Shown here: piece by piece, positions 1 through 7,881 of the stretch
Numbering within the stretch: position 1 is the stretch's first letter
Layout of the letters: every line of letters starts with the position of its first letter
The notes under the pieces: generated by a model
Database searches by the model: none
What the model was told of the DNA's origin: nothing
What the model saw: only the letters and a program-made list of their open reading frames with translations
Made by a program: the position numbers and the translations under genes
Source: Novipirellula aureliae
GTDB lineage: Bacteria; Planctomycetota; Planctomycetia; Pirellulales; Pirellulaceae
Direction: 5' to 3'
Assembly: GCF_007860185.1 (NCBI RefSeq)
Contig: NZ_SJPY01000009.1
Coordinates: 26,316-90,315, forward strand
DNA: 64,000 bases

Positions 1-2
1 GG

Positions 3-128
3 CATAGGCGATTCTATTCTGCGCCAACTTGCATTGCGGTGGGTGCGTTCGTCGGTGTCAACGCCGCATTGTTTGCGCCGCCTGGTTACGGTGTCTACGC
101 AACAGTCGGTGGACTACTTGGCGGCTAG
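3..128 (+). CDS. C-terminal end of a small hydrophobic protein (partial)
   Basis: An open frame runs in from the left edge and stops at a TAG at 126-128. The translated end is rich in Gly, Ala, Val and Leu and ends in TVGGLLGG, which reads like a membrane-spanning or glycine-zipper-like segment. The start lies outside the window, so the family cannot be named. Another frame on the same strand is open here too, so the assignment rests only on composition. Confidence 0.3.
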   Translation, partial: HRRFYSAPTCIAVGAFVGVNAALFAPPGYGVYATVGGLLGG

Positions 129-919
129 GCATGCAGTGGAACCGCGACCAAGGGTGCAGTAGTGACGGCGAAGTGCTACGAGAAAAGCATAACTCCAAAT
201 TAACCGATCGATGATCTCAGCCATTAGGCTCGGTCTAGAATCGATGATCTAAAAACGCGAGAAACGGTGCCATTTCATTTCTTTCAAATCCCAATCGCAA
301 CGATTGGTCGTCGGGCACGTCGCTATTGGGCGTGAACAAGTGAGTGCCGTCGAAGTACGGCACGCACGCTGTCATCTTTTTGTCAACTTCGGCCCGCTTT
401 TTCGCGTTGACACGTTTGGTACATGCCGTAGGCCAATTCGCGAGCAGCTTCGCCATCGACAATTAAGCTCCACGGCCCACTTTCCTGAACCTGATCCACG
501 GTCGGCTCACGATCGCGAACCGGCTAGCTCGCTAGCGAGCGTACCGTCACTGGCACGACATTCACCTTGGCGGGGCAAACCGATCTGTGGACCAAGTGCG
601 AGCGATGATCGAGACAGCAAAATCGGCACAGTAGCGACTTGCTAACTACTTAATCTCGCCGTTCGGTTGGTGTCGATAAACCGCCATACCCGCAATCGAT
701 TCGTGGTGTCGCTCCACACTAGTTTAAGAAAGGGCCAGGCACGTGTGTTCATAGATACCGGGGCAGTCTCTGGTGAGTTGTTTATACGCTCGTGCAGGTT
801 GTGTCGCATGCTCTAACGCATCAACAGCTTTAAGAAATTGGATTGTTCACCGCCGCGAACATATCCGGTAAACAACAACCAAATGCAACCCTCCACTAAG
901 CGAATTAGAGCTTCTCGCC
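129..919. other. gene-poor stretch, no supported gene
   Basis: I see no intact gene here. On the minus strand around 400-460 a short frame reads GEAARELAYGMYQTCQREK before a stop. This resembles the C-terminus of large DUF1156-type DNA methyltransferases, so the stretch may hold the worn end of such a gene. The continuing 75-codon frame (462-235) has no recognisable match. Decay is an inference. Confidence 0.3.
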
Positions 920-1234
920 TCAGCCAACGACACATTCGCAGGACCCCTCGAGCCGAAAAGAGCAAATAAGTAAGACGCTGAACAAAACAGGTGAATCAGT
1001 CGGTCGGGTATCGTCCCCGAAACACAGCTGTTCAATGCAGCGTAGTTCCACGTTAGTTACAGTGGCCAACGGAATCATCCGAGTCAGTCCGGCTTGCGAA
1101 AGTTGTTCGGCACGCCCCGCGTCCCATTCAATAAGCGACTCTCGGCTTCTTTTAACAGTCAGGGAATATTCTCGCGGCTGTACAACGCTCACCTCGCTAC
1201 GGCGATACTCAAATTCGGGGGCAGCGGTCATCAC
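920..1234 (-). CDS. hypothetical protein, possibly coupled to the upstream gene
   Basis: This 104-codon frame opens with ATG ATG two bases after the stop of the 227-residue gene upstream on the same strand, which would allow translational coupling. The product is mixed in charge at the N-terminus and has a hydrophobic patch (VLFSVLLICSF) near the C-terminus. No family is recognised. The opposite strand is also open over much of this span, so I rate it as plausible only. If real, it is the second gene of a two-gene unit reading leftward. Confidence 0.4.
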   Translation of the reverse strand: MMTAAPEFEYRRSEVSVVQPREYSLTVKRSRESLIEWDAGRAEQLSQAGLTRMIPLATVTNVELRCIEQLCFGDDTRPTDSPVLFSVLLICSFRLEGSCECVVG

Positions 1235-1236
1235 CG

Positions 1237-1920
1237 TCAGATCCAGTGCAGCCGAATGTGGTCTCGGAACTCGGCCGCTGACATAGTGTTTTGAAGTCCG
1301 TCGTACGCTTCACCAGATTGTCCAAACTTCGATGCCTTACAAACGAAGACGAAGATCCCGCCCATGTACCTCGTCGCGAGTTTGGCACCTTTCGGCAACT
1401 CAATCTCGTATCCGTGTTCATCGTACGTCACTCCATCGTCCCAACCAATTCGACTAGTGTATGTGCCGTCGCGCAGCCGCACCAGCTCTTCATCTTTAAT
1501 GTTCGGTGATTCGGTGTCTCCCTCCGGTGCGAGGCTGCTGCACTCGAGGCGGAAATAGGAATGTTCCAGGCTGTCTTTAAAAATTTCGCACGTCAACAAC
1601 TTGGGCACCATTGTGTGGATATGGCCGTGGTCGATAATGTCAATACATCTAGAATCGGGGGAACGGGCCACTCTATCAATATCAATGCCGCCACTCGATG
1701 GAAGAAGCATATGACATATGTCTGCGGTAGTTACCAATTCTTGCAGAATGGCAAATATATCGTCCAGACGATTCCAACTGACGCTATTTGGTAAAGCGAT
1801 TGGAAAAAGTTTGCGAAGTAACGTCTCCCATTGCGGAAGCATCTCACCGCGAAAATCTTGTGTGCACATCGAATAAGTCTCTGAGTTGAGGGTTTTTGGA
1901 ACCACGAACATACATGACAC
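1237..1920 (-). CDS. hypothetical protein (227 aa)
   Basis: I do not recognise the family. The product is a soluble-looking protein with balanced charge, several Trp and Cys residues, and a C-terminal half (DGTYTSRIGWDDG, YEIELPKGAKLATRYMGGIF) that looks like beta-rich globular sequence. There is no signal peptide or membrane segment. The frame is long, and its composition is like that of real soluble proteins. It sits next to mobile-element remnants to its right, so it may be accessory. The start at 1920 is the first ATG; a GTG upstream at 1931 is in another frame. Confidence 0.6.
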   Translation of the reverse strand: MSCMFVVPKTLNSETYSMCTQDFRGEMLPQWETLLRKLFPIALPNSVSWNRLDDIFAILQELVTTADICHMLLPSSGGIDIDRVARSPDSRCIDIIDHGHIHTMVPKLLTCEIFKDSLEHSYFRLECSSLAPEGDTESPNIKDEELVRLRDGTYTSRIGWDDGVTYDEHGYEIELPKGAKLATRYMGGIFVFVCKASKFGQSGEAYDGLQNTMSAAEFRDHIRLHWI

Positions 1921-1967
1921 TGGGTTACCATGGCTATCCTGCCTAAGGGCTCTAATAACGAGGTCCC

Positions 1968-2507
1968 TTAGCCCGGATTATTCACAAACATTTAGATTTG
2001 GGATCGTCTGGAAAAAATTTGGGTGAGATTCGCAGGGGTAGGTGCTTTGGTGCCCGATCAGCGCGGAACGCCCCCTTTCCCCCATTCAGAATTTCGTCTC
2101 GCCTCTGGCAGATTTAGGCACTGTTGAGGTCGGGCCGAGCGTAGCCCGATAGCAGATCCGCAACACGCTTGAGATGATTGGCCCACGGCCAACTCGATGA
2201 GAATTGCACGCGGACTCGCCGCGTGCGGACGATCACTCGGCACGCGACCTTGATCACGTGAGTCCGCCACGTGCAAGCGTGACCTTCTCCCAGAGGGTCG
2301 CGGCGACGGCGGCGAGTGTGATGACGACGCTTGCCCCCAGGCGACTGAGCTTCCAAAGGAATCTCAGCATTGGCGAACTGATCAATCTCAGGCACTATCT
2401 CGACAATCTGCCGAATTCGCACCAGCAAGTTCGCCGCAACGCTGTGCATCATCACGCGGAACAGATTGGCCATGTAACGATGGTCACTGAGGCGATCACA
2501 ACACAAT
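1968..2507 (-). pseudogene. truncated IS1380-family element: left end and C-terminus of transposase
   Basis: This stretch matches, almost base for base, the left end and the C-terminal part of the complete IS1380-type element at 34658-36349. It begins with the element terminus (TTAGCCCGGATTATTCAC) and runs through the transposase C-terminus. Identity stops abruptly at about 2505-2508, where the sequence becomes a different transposase. The N-terminal two thirds and the right inverted repeat are absent, so it cannot code for an active enzyme. It is a relic of an older insertion, with scattered differences from the intact copy. Confidence 0.85.
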
Positions 2508-3050
2508 CCTGTAGGTTCCCTGGAGCGACGTCATCCCATTCAGAAAAAGTCTTAACCGCGATTGCCGCACGGATCTTTTTCTTGGGTCGAATTTGTTTTT
2601 TTCCAGTTGCCTTCTCACGTATCGGTCGGAGGAGTCGGTCGATGGTCGCGGAACTTGCCGACAGCACCCGTGTTCTCAGGGATTCGTCAAGATCCATGTG
2701 GCCATGTGATTCCACCGGTTTGATTAACTCTGGCAGAATCGCTTTGAGACGCTTTCCGCATAATCGATCCGAGGATTCCCAAAGCGTAACAAGCACTTCT
2801 TTAACCGCGCAGTCGTATATTTTTCGGCCCACTACTTCGCAATCGACAGAGACGAAGCTTCTCGGTGAGCGAACAGCCGTAATGCGTACTTGCGTTGGTG
2901 CCCGGTAATCGCGACCAACTCATCAAGTATTCGAGACTTGTCCTTTTTTCGGGCGCCGTAGTATCGCGTTCGAATTAAGTCAATCAGCTCTGCTTTTGCA
3001 TGCATTTCCATGGCGGCACCTACGATTCTGGTATCTTTCACTTGAGGCAA
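2508..3050 (-). pseudogene. frameshifted, truncated integrase-type transposase
   Basis: Two minus-strand frames join into one protein. The first (3050-2832) carries an N-terminal helical DNA-binding stretch (SRILDELVAITGHQRKYALRLF). The second continues from about 2860 with CGKRLKAILPEL and then KTFSEWDDVAPG, which is typical of the segment just before the DDE core in integrase-like (IS481-type) transposases. A one-base shift near 2835-2865 separates the frames. The gene is cut at about 2507 by the IS1380 remnant, so the whole catalytic core is missing. I infer an old insertion followed by deletion. Confidence 0.65.
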
Positions 3051-3425
3051 CCATTATCTTTCGGTATCCGATCCGCTGAGGCAATGCGCTTTTGATAAAG
3101 AACTCGCTCATTGAACGTCTTTTCTATTTGGGTAGTGAATACCCCCGAATATAGAGAGAGACATATTGCAGAACAACCAAAGTCGCTGTGACAAAATGCC
3201 GCTGCGACAAGTTGATAGCTAGTTGGTGTGGCGAGTTGCTTAAAGATCCGATTGCAACCAGCTACCTTGGAGAAGGCTTGAAAGCCAGTGTTTCGTTCTA
3301 TGCTAACCCGCTAAGGCGACTCTTTGTCGATTTCAGTAAGCTTTTCGAACCGACTCACTTTTATTTCCTACAATGCCAGGTTGACTAAACGTTGGTATCA
3401 TATCCGTTTTCCATGGAGAACTCGC

Positions 3426-3995
3426 TTGCACATCCCAACCAACTTTGTTCATCCAGAAAAACCGACGCCTTGCAATCGCACCTATTGGGTTATTGACGAT
3501 GTTTTACTCGCTGGGGCGTACCCCGGTCGGCCAGATCCAGCTGACCATAGGCAGCGGATCGCGTCGCTCTTCAACGCCGGCATGCGGACGTTCATCAACT
3601 TGCAAGAAGAAAACGAAACCAACAATTTCGGAAAGCCGTTCGTTCGCTACGACAATGAACTGCGAAGGCTTGCAAGCGATCGTAGCGAGCAAATTGCTCA
3701 CCTGCGTTTTCCGATCCCGGATGGCGGAACAACGTCTATCGACCGTATGCGGTGTATCCTCGACGCAATCGACCTATCTCTCGCTGCCGATCGCCCCGTC
3801 TATATCCACTGCTTCGGAGGAATGGGACGCACCGGTACGGCGGTCTGTTGTTGGCTGCTACGTCATCGGCTAATCTCTACTGAAAACGTTCTCGAGCGAT
3901 TAACCCAACTGCGGCAAGCCGACGTGGAACGAGCGAGTTGGAAAGCACCCGAAAATGCTGATCAAGCGGCCTTCGTTTTGTCCTGGTTGGGTTAG
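3426..3995 (+). CDS. dual-specificity / tyrosine phosphatase family protein
   Basis: The protein has the cysteine phosphatase signature HCFGGMGRTG, that is HCx2GxGRTG, with the catalytic Cys and the phosphate-binding Arg in place, about two thirds along. Upstream are the expected LLAGAYPGRP and FINLQEE segments and a PDGG loop that could carry the general acid. It should act in the cytoplasm on phosphorylated proteins or another small phosphate ester; the substrate cannot be told. The start is uncertain: no ATG is available, and I prefer TTG at 3426 because GGAGA sits eight bases before it, while TTG at 3324 is also open. It stands alone among mobile relics. Confidence 0.8.
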   Translation: MHIPTNFVHPEKPTPCNRTYWVIDDVLLAGAYPGRPDPADHRQRIASLFNAGMRTFINLQEENETNNFGKPFVRYDNELRRLASDRSEQIAHLRFPIPDGGTTSIDRMRCILDAIDLSLAADRPVYIHCFGGMGRTGTAVCCWLLRHRLISTENVLERLTQLRQADVERASWKAPENADQAAFVLSWLG

Positions 3996-4089
3996 GCAAG
4001 GCCAAATCGAGTATAACATCAGAGGATTAATGGAGTCAGCTCAAGTAAGGAACCATGTTATCAAAGCGATACTCGTAAGAATTGGAATC

Positions 4090-4454
4090 GATCAAGCGTT
4101 TGACAATTAGAACGCTCCCGTTGCCGAGGATGGTAGTTTCGTTTTTGTTCCCCCCCCACACGTCAATTCGACGTCGACAATCAGTACTCGATCCGGCTTG
4201 CGGCCATTTAAAAACTAACACTTCCTGGTTGACTGCTAGTCAAGCCAATACGAACACCGATCCCGAAGACGGCGGATGCTACACCGTCAAACGTTATCAC
4301 TCCACCAATAGATGAACGATGACGGCTGGCAACACAACACGATCGAGCTACAACCACTCAACAGCGATTACCAGCCAATCCAAATCACCGAAGAAATGCC
4401 GATGACGTTCGGATCATCGGTGAGTTCGTCACGGTCTGTAAATCGGAGAGGTAG
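4090..4454 (+). pseudogene. decayed S24 (LexA-like) peptidase domain
   Basis: Fragments of one protein appear in different plus-strand frames. Near 4259-4312 the text DPEDGGCYTVKRYHS carries the TVKR motif that holds the catalytic Lys of LexA/S24 peptidases. From about 4319 GWQHNTIELQPLNSDYQPI follows, and in a third frame DDVRIIGEFVTVC ends at a TAG (4452-4454). This order is the usual C-terminal half of S24 domains. At least two frame changes and internal stops make it nonfunctional. The part with the catalytic Ser is not recognisable. It could be the remnant of a phage-type repressor or of a helicase-fused S24 domain. Confidence 0.5.
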
Positions 4455-4518
4455 CTAAGAGAATTTGCATCGCCATGGTGATTTCCGAAGTGACATTTTT
4501 TAAAAAGAGAGTATATCC

Positions 4519-5559
4519 ATGTTTGAACTACGCGGACTATCCATCCGGCAACCTTATGCTTGGGCAATTTGCGCAAATCTCAAGACGATTGAGAATCGCA
4601 CTTGGACAACGGACCGCCGCGGGACGATTGCTATTCATGCATCAACAAGTCCTCAAAACGTTAATGAGATGATTCGGGAGTGCGAACTCGAATTGGTGGA
4701 TCGCAACTGGTTTCCATACGGTGCCATCATCGGACTTGCTGACATCGTAGACATCGCATCCTATGGCCCTGAGCACGAAGACGATCCATTCGCCTTCGGT
4801 CCCTATTGTTGGAGGATGGGCAACGGTCGCTTGCTGAAAGAGCCACTGCCGCTGAAGGGGAAACTAAATCTGTTTAAGATGCCTGAGTCGTTTCAACGGC
4901 AGATTCTTGAAGCCGAGTCGTACGAGGTGGATGTTGATTCGAACCCCGTAGCAAGTGAAATCGCTGAGGCGATGGACGGCGAACCCGATCCGGTTCTCTG
5001 CTACATCGACCTGTTTCAGGAATATCAGGAAACGGGTAATCATCGCGGCGCCGTCGTGATCGCAGCGTCGCGGTTGGAAGATTTGGCACCAGAAGAACCA
5101 GACGCATTCATCGTTCGTGGCGAGCTGCTTATCCAAGAGGAGAACTACGAGGGGGCCGAAGAATTGTTTCGCGAAGTGGTCCGGCTCGATTCCCAGAGCA
5201 TCGAAGGATGGGACCGACTCTTTTATATTTACGATGCCCTCGGGAGAAAAGCCGAACTGCTAGAAGTTGCAGAAAACCTTCTGGACATTGCACCAGAGAT
5301 GGCTATTGTACACGCGATGCATGCATACTCATTCGTTATGAACAATCGTTATGAGGAAGCCGTTCAAACCTGCAACCGTTCACTTGAAATGGATCAAGAA
5401 AACCCGCTGGCTTGGCGAGTGCGAAGCGCAGCGAAACGAGGGCTGAACGACAAAAAAGGGGCACTAGATGATATTGATCAAGCAATTCGGCTTGCACCGG
5501 AAGATGACTCGCTTGTCGCAGTCAAAGAAGACTTGCTGTTGGATATGGATAACCAATAG
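4519..5559 (+). CDS. ASCH-domain protein fused to TPR repeats
   Basis: Residues 1 to about 115 form an ASCH/PUA-like domain: LSIRQPYAWAICANLKTIENR and a following RRGTIAIHAS are the hallmark start of this fold, known to bind RNA or modified bases. From about residue 150 to the end are tetratricopeptide-like helices (for example YEGAEELFREVVRLDSQ, YEEAVQTCNRSLEMDQENP). The fusion suggests an RNA- or nucleotide-binding head with a protein-docking tail; the exact role is unknown. The start at 4519 is preceded by an AAAGAGAG stretch at proper spacing. No membrane segment is present. It has no operon partner on its strand. Confidence 0.85.
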   Translation: MFELRGLSIRQPYAWAICANLKTIENRTWTTDRRGTIAIHASTSPQNVNEMIRECELELVDRNWFPYGAIIGLADIVDIASYGPEHEDDPFAFGPYCWRMGNGRLLKEPLPLKGKLNLFKMPESFQRQILEAESYEVDVDSNPVASEIAEAMDGEPDPVLCYIDLFQEYQETGNHRGAVVIAASRLEDLAPEEPDAFIVRGELLIQEENYEGAEELFREVVRLDSQSIEGWDRLFYIYDALGRKAELLEVAENLLDIAPEMAIVHAMHAYSFVMNNRYEEAVQTCNRSLEMDQENPLAWRVRSAAKRGLNDKKGALDDIDQAIRLAPEDDSLVAVKEDLLLDMDNQ

Positions 5560-5654
5560 CAAGGCAAACCGGTTGGGTGCATGCGACGTAAAGCAAGTGT
5601 GACTCGCCCCAGGCAGGTTCGGATGAGTAAAGCGACGTTCGGTTCGCCATGGTC

Positions 5655-6872
5655 CTACTCCTTCCAAGCCCCGAAGGCAGCGAAGCAACTGTTTTTGTGC
5701 AGCAGTTCGACGTGGGCGAATCCAACGCGGCGAAGCAAGTCGAGCTGGTACGTCATTGGTCGCGGCGAATCCTCGCGGTCGATGTATTCAAAGACTTTTT
5801 GGCGGTAATCGACGCCGCCGAGTCCCTCAAGATAATCGCCGTAGCGCGACCCCATCAATTCGTGGACGGGCATGGTTTCTTGAACAACCAGATCGGTGAT
5901 CCAGAACGATCCGCCGGGACGCAACACCGAGATGATCTTTTCAAACGCGGCTCGCCAATCCTCGTCGTCACGCATGTGATGCAGCACCGCAGCGGCGAGC
6001 ACGACGTCGTAGCTTTCCTTCGGTAGCTCGGCATCGCGGAGATCAGAATGCCAAGTCGTGACCGCCTCAATCCCGGCCTCGTTCACCCGCTGCCTGGCCC
6101 GCGCGAGCATTGGGACGCTCAGGTCGAGAAGGTCGCTGGCAAACGGTTTTCCGTAGACATGCCGAAGTTTCAGCATGTTGTTGCCGGCTCCACAACCGAT
6201 GTCTAACACCCGCTCAATATTCGGCGTCAGTCGGACCGCGGCTTCGGTGATCAATTGCATTGAAAGGGGAGCGTCGATCGTCGCGGACTGGCCGGTTTCC
6301 AAGTTGCTGAAGCGTTCGACGTCGCCATCGAAACGCGCGGTAATAACGTCCGTGCTCGACTTCGCTGAAAAGTCCTTCACCCTGTACTTGAGTTCCGCGG
6401 ATCGCTCGAAACGCAAGAAATTTTTATCGGATTCCAGACGTCCGAGCTGACGAAGCTGCTCCATTTCTTCTTCCGTGCAAGGACGGTCGAAGCCTTCTTC
6501 AGGCTTGAAATCGCCACGTTCCAGCCGTGCGATTTCTTCCGCGTCTGTGATCTCCGTGTCCTCATGGAAATTCAGAAAACGATAGCGACTCATTTCCAGC
6601 GGTGTTCGATACTCCGAATTCCCCGGCGGAATGGTCCCAAAACCGATGTGTTTGCGACGAGGATCGGAATCGTGGGGGTTGAATTGATACGAACCATCTG
6701 GCCCGAAGCACCAATGATCACCCTGGTGGCCGACGACACCTTGGCAGCGATGATTAAAGAGAATCTTCTCTGAGCATTGGACGCCCCCCACAAGCTTCAG
6801 CCACCTCCCCTTACCGTCGGAATAAAGCGTCACCTCTGGTTGTGAAGCATCATACGCTTCATCGTCCATCAT
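5655..6872 (-). CDS. class I SAM-dependent methyltransferase, long N-terminal extension
   Basis: The C-terminal half is a Rossmann methyltransferase: motif I VLDIGCGAGNN, then SYDVVLAAAVLHHM and LRPGGSFWITDLV as motifs II and III. The first 200 residues are unusual, with a Cys/His-bearing segment (CSEKILFNHRCQGVVGHQGD, then HWC) that could bind metal, and a charged linker. The substrate is not known; the late strand arrangement fits small molecules or lipids as well as macromolecules. The tandem ATG start at 6872 is used. It is convergent with the ASCH-TPR gene and divergent from the small gene at 7015. Confidence 0.9.
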   Translation of the reverse strand: MMDDEAYDASQPEVTLYSDGKGRWLKLVGGVQCSEKILFNHRCQGVVGHQGDHWCFGPDGSYQFNPHDSDPRRKHIGFGTIPPGNSEYRTPLEMSRYRFLNFHEDTEITDAEEIARLERGDFKPEEGFDRPCTEEEMEQLRQLGRLESDKNFLRFERSAELKYRVKDFSAKSSTDVITARFDGDVERFSNLETGQSATIDAPLSMQLITEAAVRLTPNIERVLDIGCGAGNNMLKLRHVYGKPFASDLLDLSVPMLARARQRVNEAGIEAVTTWHSDLRDAELPKESYDVVLAAAVLHHMRDDEDWRAAFEKIISVLRPGGSFWITDLVVQETMPVHELMGSRYGDYLEGLGGVDYRQKVFEYIDREDSPRPMTYQLDLLRRVGFAHVELLHKNSCFAAFGAWKE

Positions 6873-7014
6873 TCAGTTCCTGCTGGTTGCCAAAACAGAC
6901 CGTTGTCAATACGAACCCGATTCTACGACAAACGTTCGCTGGATTCGACCGGCCTAGCGGTTCGTCGATTTGGTAGAATGCCTGTTGATCCACGATCATT
7001 GTGAGGAAAACGAA

Positions 7015-7326
7015 ATGGCATGGCGACCCGAGCGACTTTTTAAAACCGACGAACTTGGCCACTTCGCGGCTCAACTTGGCGACTTCACGTTTGATCCGAA
7101 GTCTGTGATGTCCACCCTAACGCCAGACCAAACCGCTGCATCCTTTCCCGTCGTTACACTCAAAGGCAGTGGCGATATTGGTCGGGCTTGGAGCCGAATC
7201 AACGTATTTTTGACTATCTCAAACAACTCAAATTGGCCCAAGCAAACGTGGCTAACGGACCAAAATCTTGAACGAACACCTAATCTACTCCGTTGGCACT
7301 CAGGTCGTGGCCCCAAAAAGACGTAA
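7015..7326 (+). CDS. hypothetical protein (103 aa)
   Basis: I choose the ATG at 7015 because GAGGAAAAC lies just before it; an upstream ATG at 6970 has no good ribosome site. The product begins MAWRPERLFKTDEL and is a small soluble protein with no motif I recognise. It lies between the methyltransferase and the regulator of the defence island, reading toward the island but facing the regulator gene head on. It could be a fragment of a larger gene. Confidence 0.45.
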   Translation: MAWRPERLFKTDELGHFAAQLGDFTFDPKSVMSTLTPDQTAASFPVVTLKGSGDIGRAWSRINVFLTISNNSNWPKQTWLTDQNLERTPNLLRWHSGRGPKKT

Positions 7327-7415
7327 TGGCGGTGAACGATCGTATTGCTTATCTGGCAGGTGCGATTATCCACCGCGGCGATAGCTTCTTAATCCATCTT
7401 CGGTGCCCTAATTCG

Positions 7416-7754
7416 TCAAGCCTTGCTCGGTGGCTTCGGTAGGTCGCCCATCAGCTTGTCGATCTGCTTGTCATTCATCTTCGCAATAATTTGAAAAACC
7501 TCTGGTCTCTCACGAATGCGTCGCCGAATGGACAAAGGTACCTTACCCGCCAACATCAAAAGCTCATCTTCATCCGCTTCCAATTCCTCGGCCAGCTTGT
7601 GGATGAACTTTTCAGAGGGGTAATCACCGGAGTGCAATCGGCCGCGTTCCACTTTGCTTATATACGACATGCTGACATCGAGCCGCCGAGCAAGCTCAGC
7701 CTGCGTTAGTTGGCAATTGTTTCGGAGCGTTTTTACGTGATCGCCAAAGTTCAT
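7416..7754 (-). CDS. XRE-family HTH transcriptional regulator
   Basis: Residues 1 to about 60 form a Cro/C1-type helix-turn-helix: VKTLRNNCQLTQAELARRLD, then VSMSYISKVERG. This is followed by a helical segment (KFIHKLAEELEADEDELLML) and a short tail that may mediate dimerisation. The start at MNFGDHV (7754) is preferred to an ATG twelve codons upstream because it fits the usual N-terminus of the family. The gene is divergent from the long defence run that begins at 7882, so it is the obvious candidate to repress it. No operator could be picked out by eye in the 127-bp gap. Confidence 0.9.
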   Translation of the reverse strand: MNFGDHVKTLRNNCQLTQAELARRLDVSMSYISKVERGRLHSGDYPSEKFIHKLAEELEADEDELLMLAGKVPLSIRRRIRERPEVFQIIAKMNDKQIDKLMGDLPKPPSKA

Positions 7755-7881
7755 CAGCTGCACCCCAACAAAATGCTTTGATCGGATCACAAACTGATCC
7801 GACCGGTGATTGTGGTCTTCTCCTACTGAACGTATACTGTTGGGACTTTTAGGTCAAGCTGCAACGTTGCTGGGGGCAAGG

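Noticed and set aside
235-462. Minus-strand 75-codon gene
   Set aside because: No family fits; another frame in the same span resembles a DUF1156 C-terminus, so this is more likely decayed sequence.
3188-3388. 66-codon plus-strand ORF before the phosphatase
   Set aside because: No motif or ribosome site; it overlaps the possible upstream extension of the phosphatase frame.
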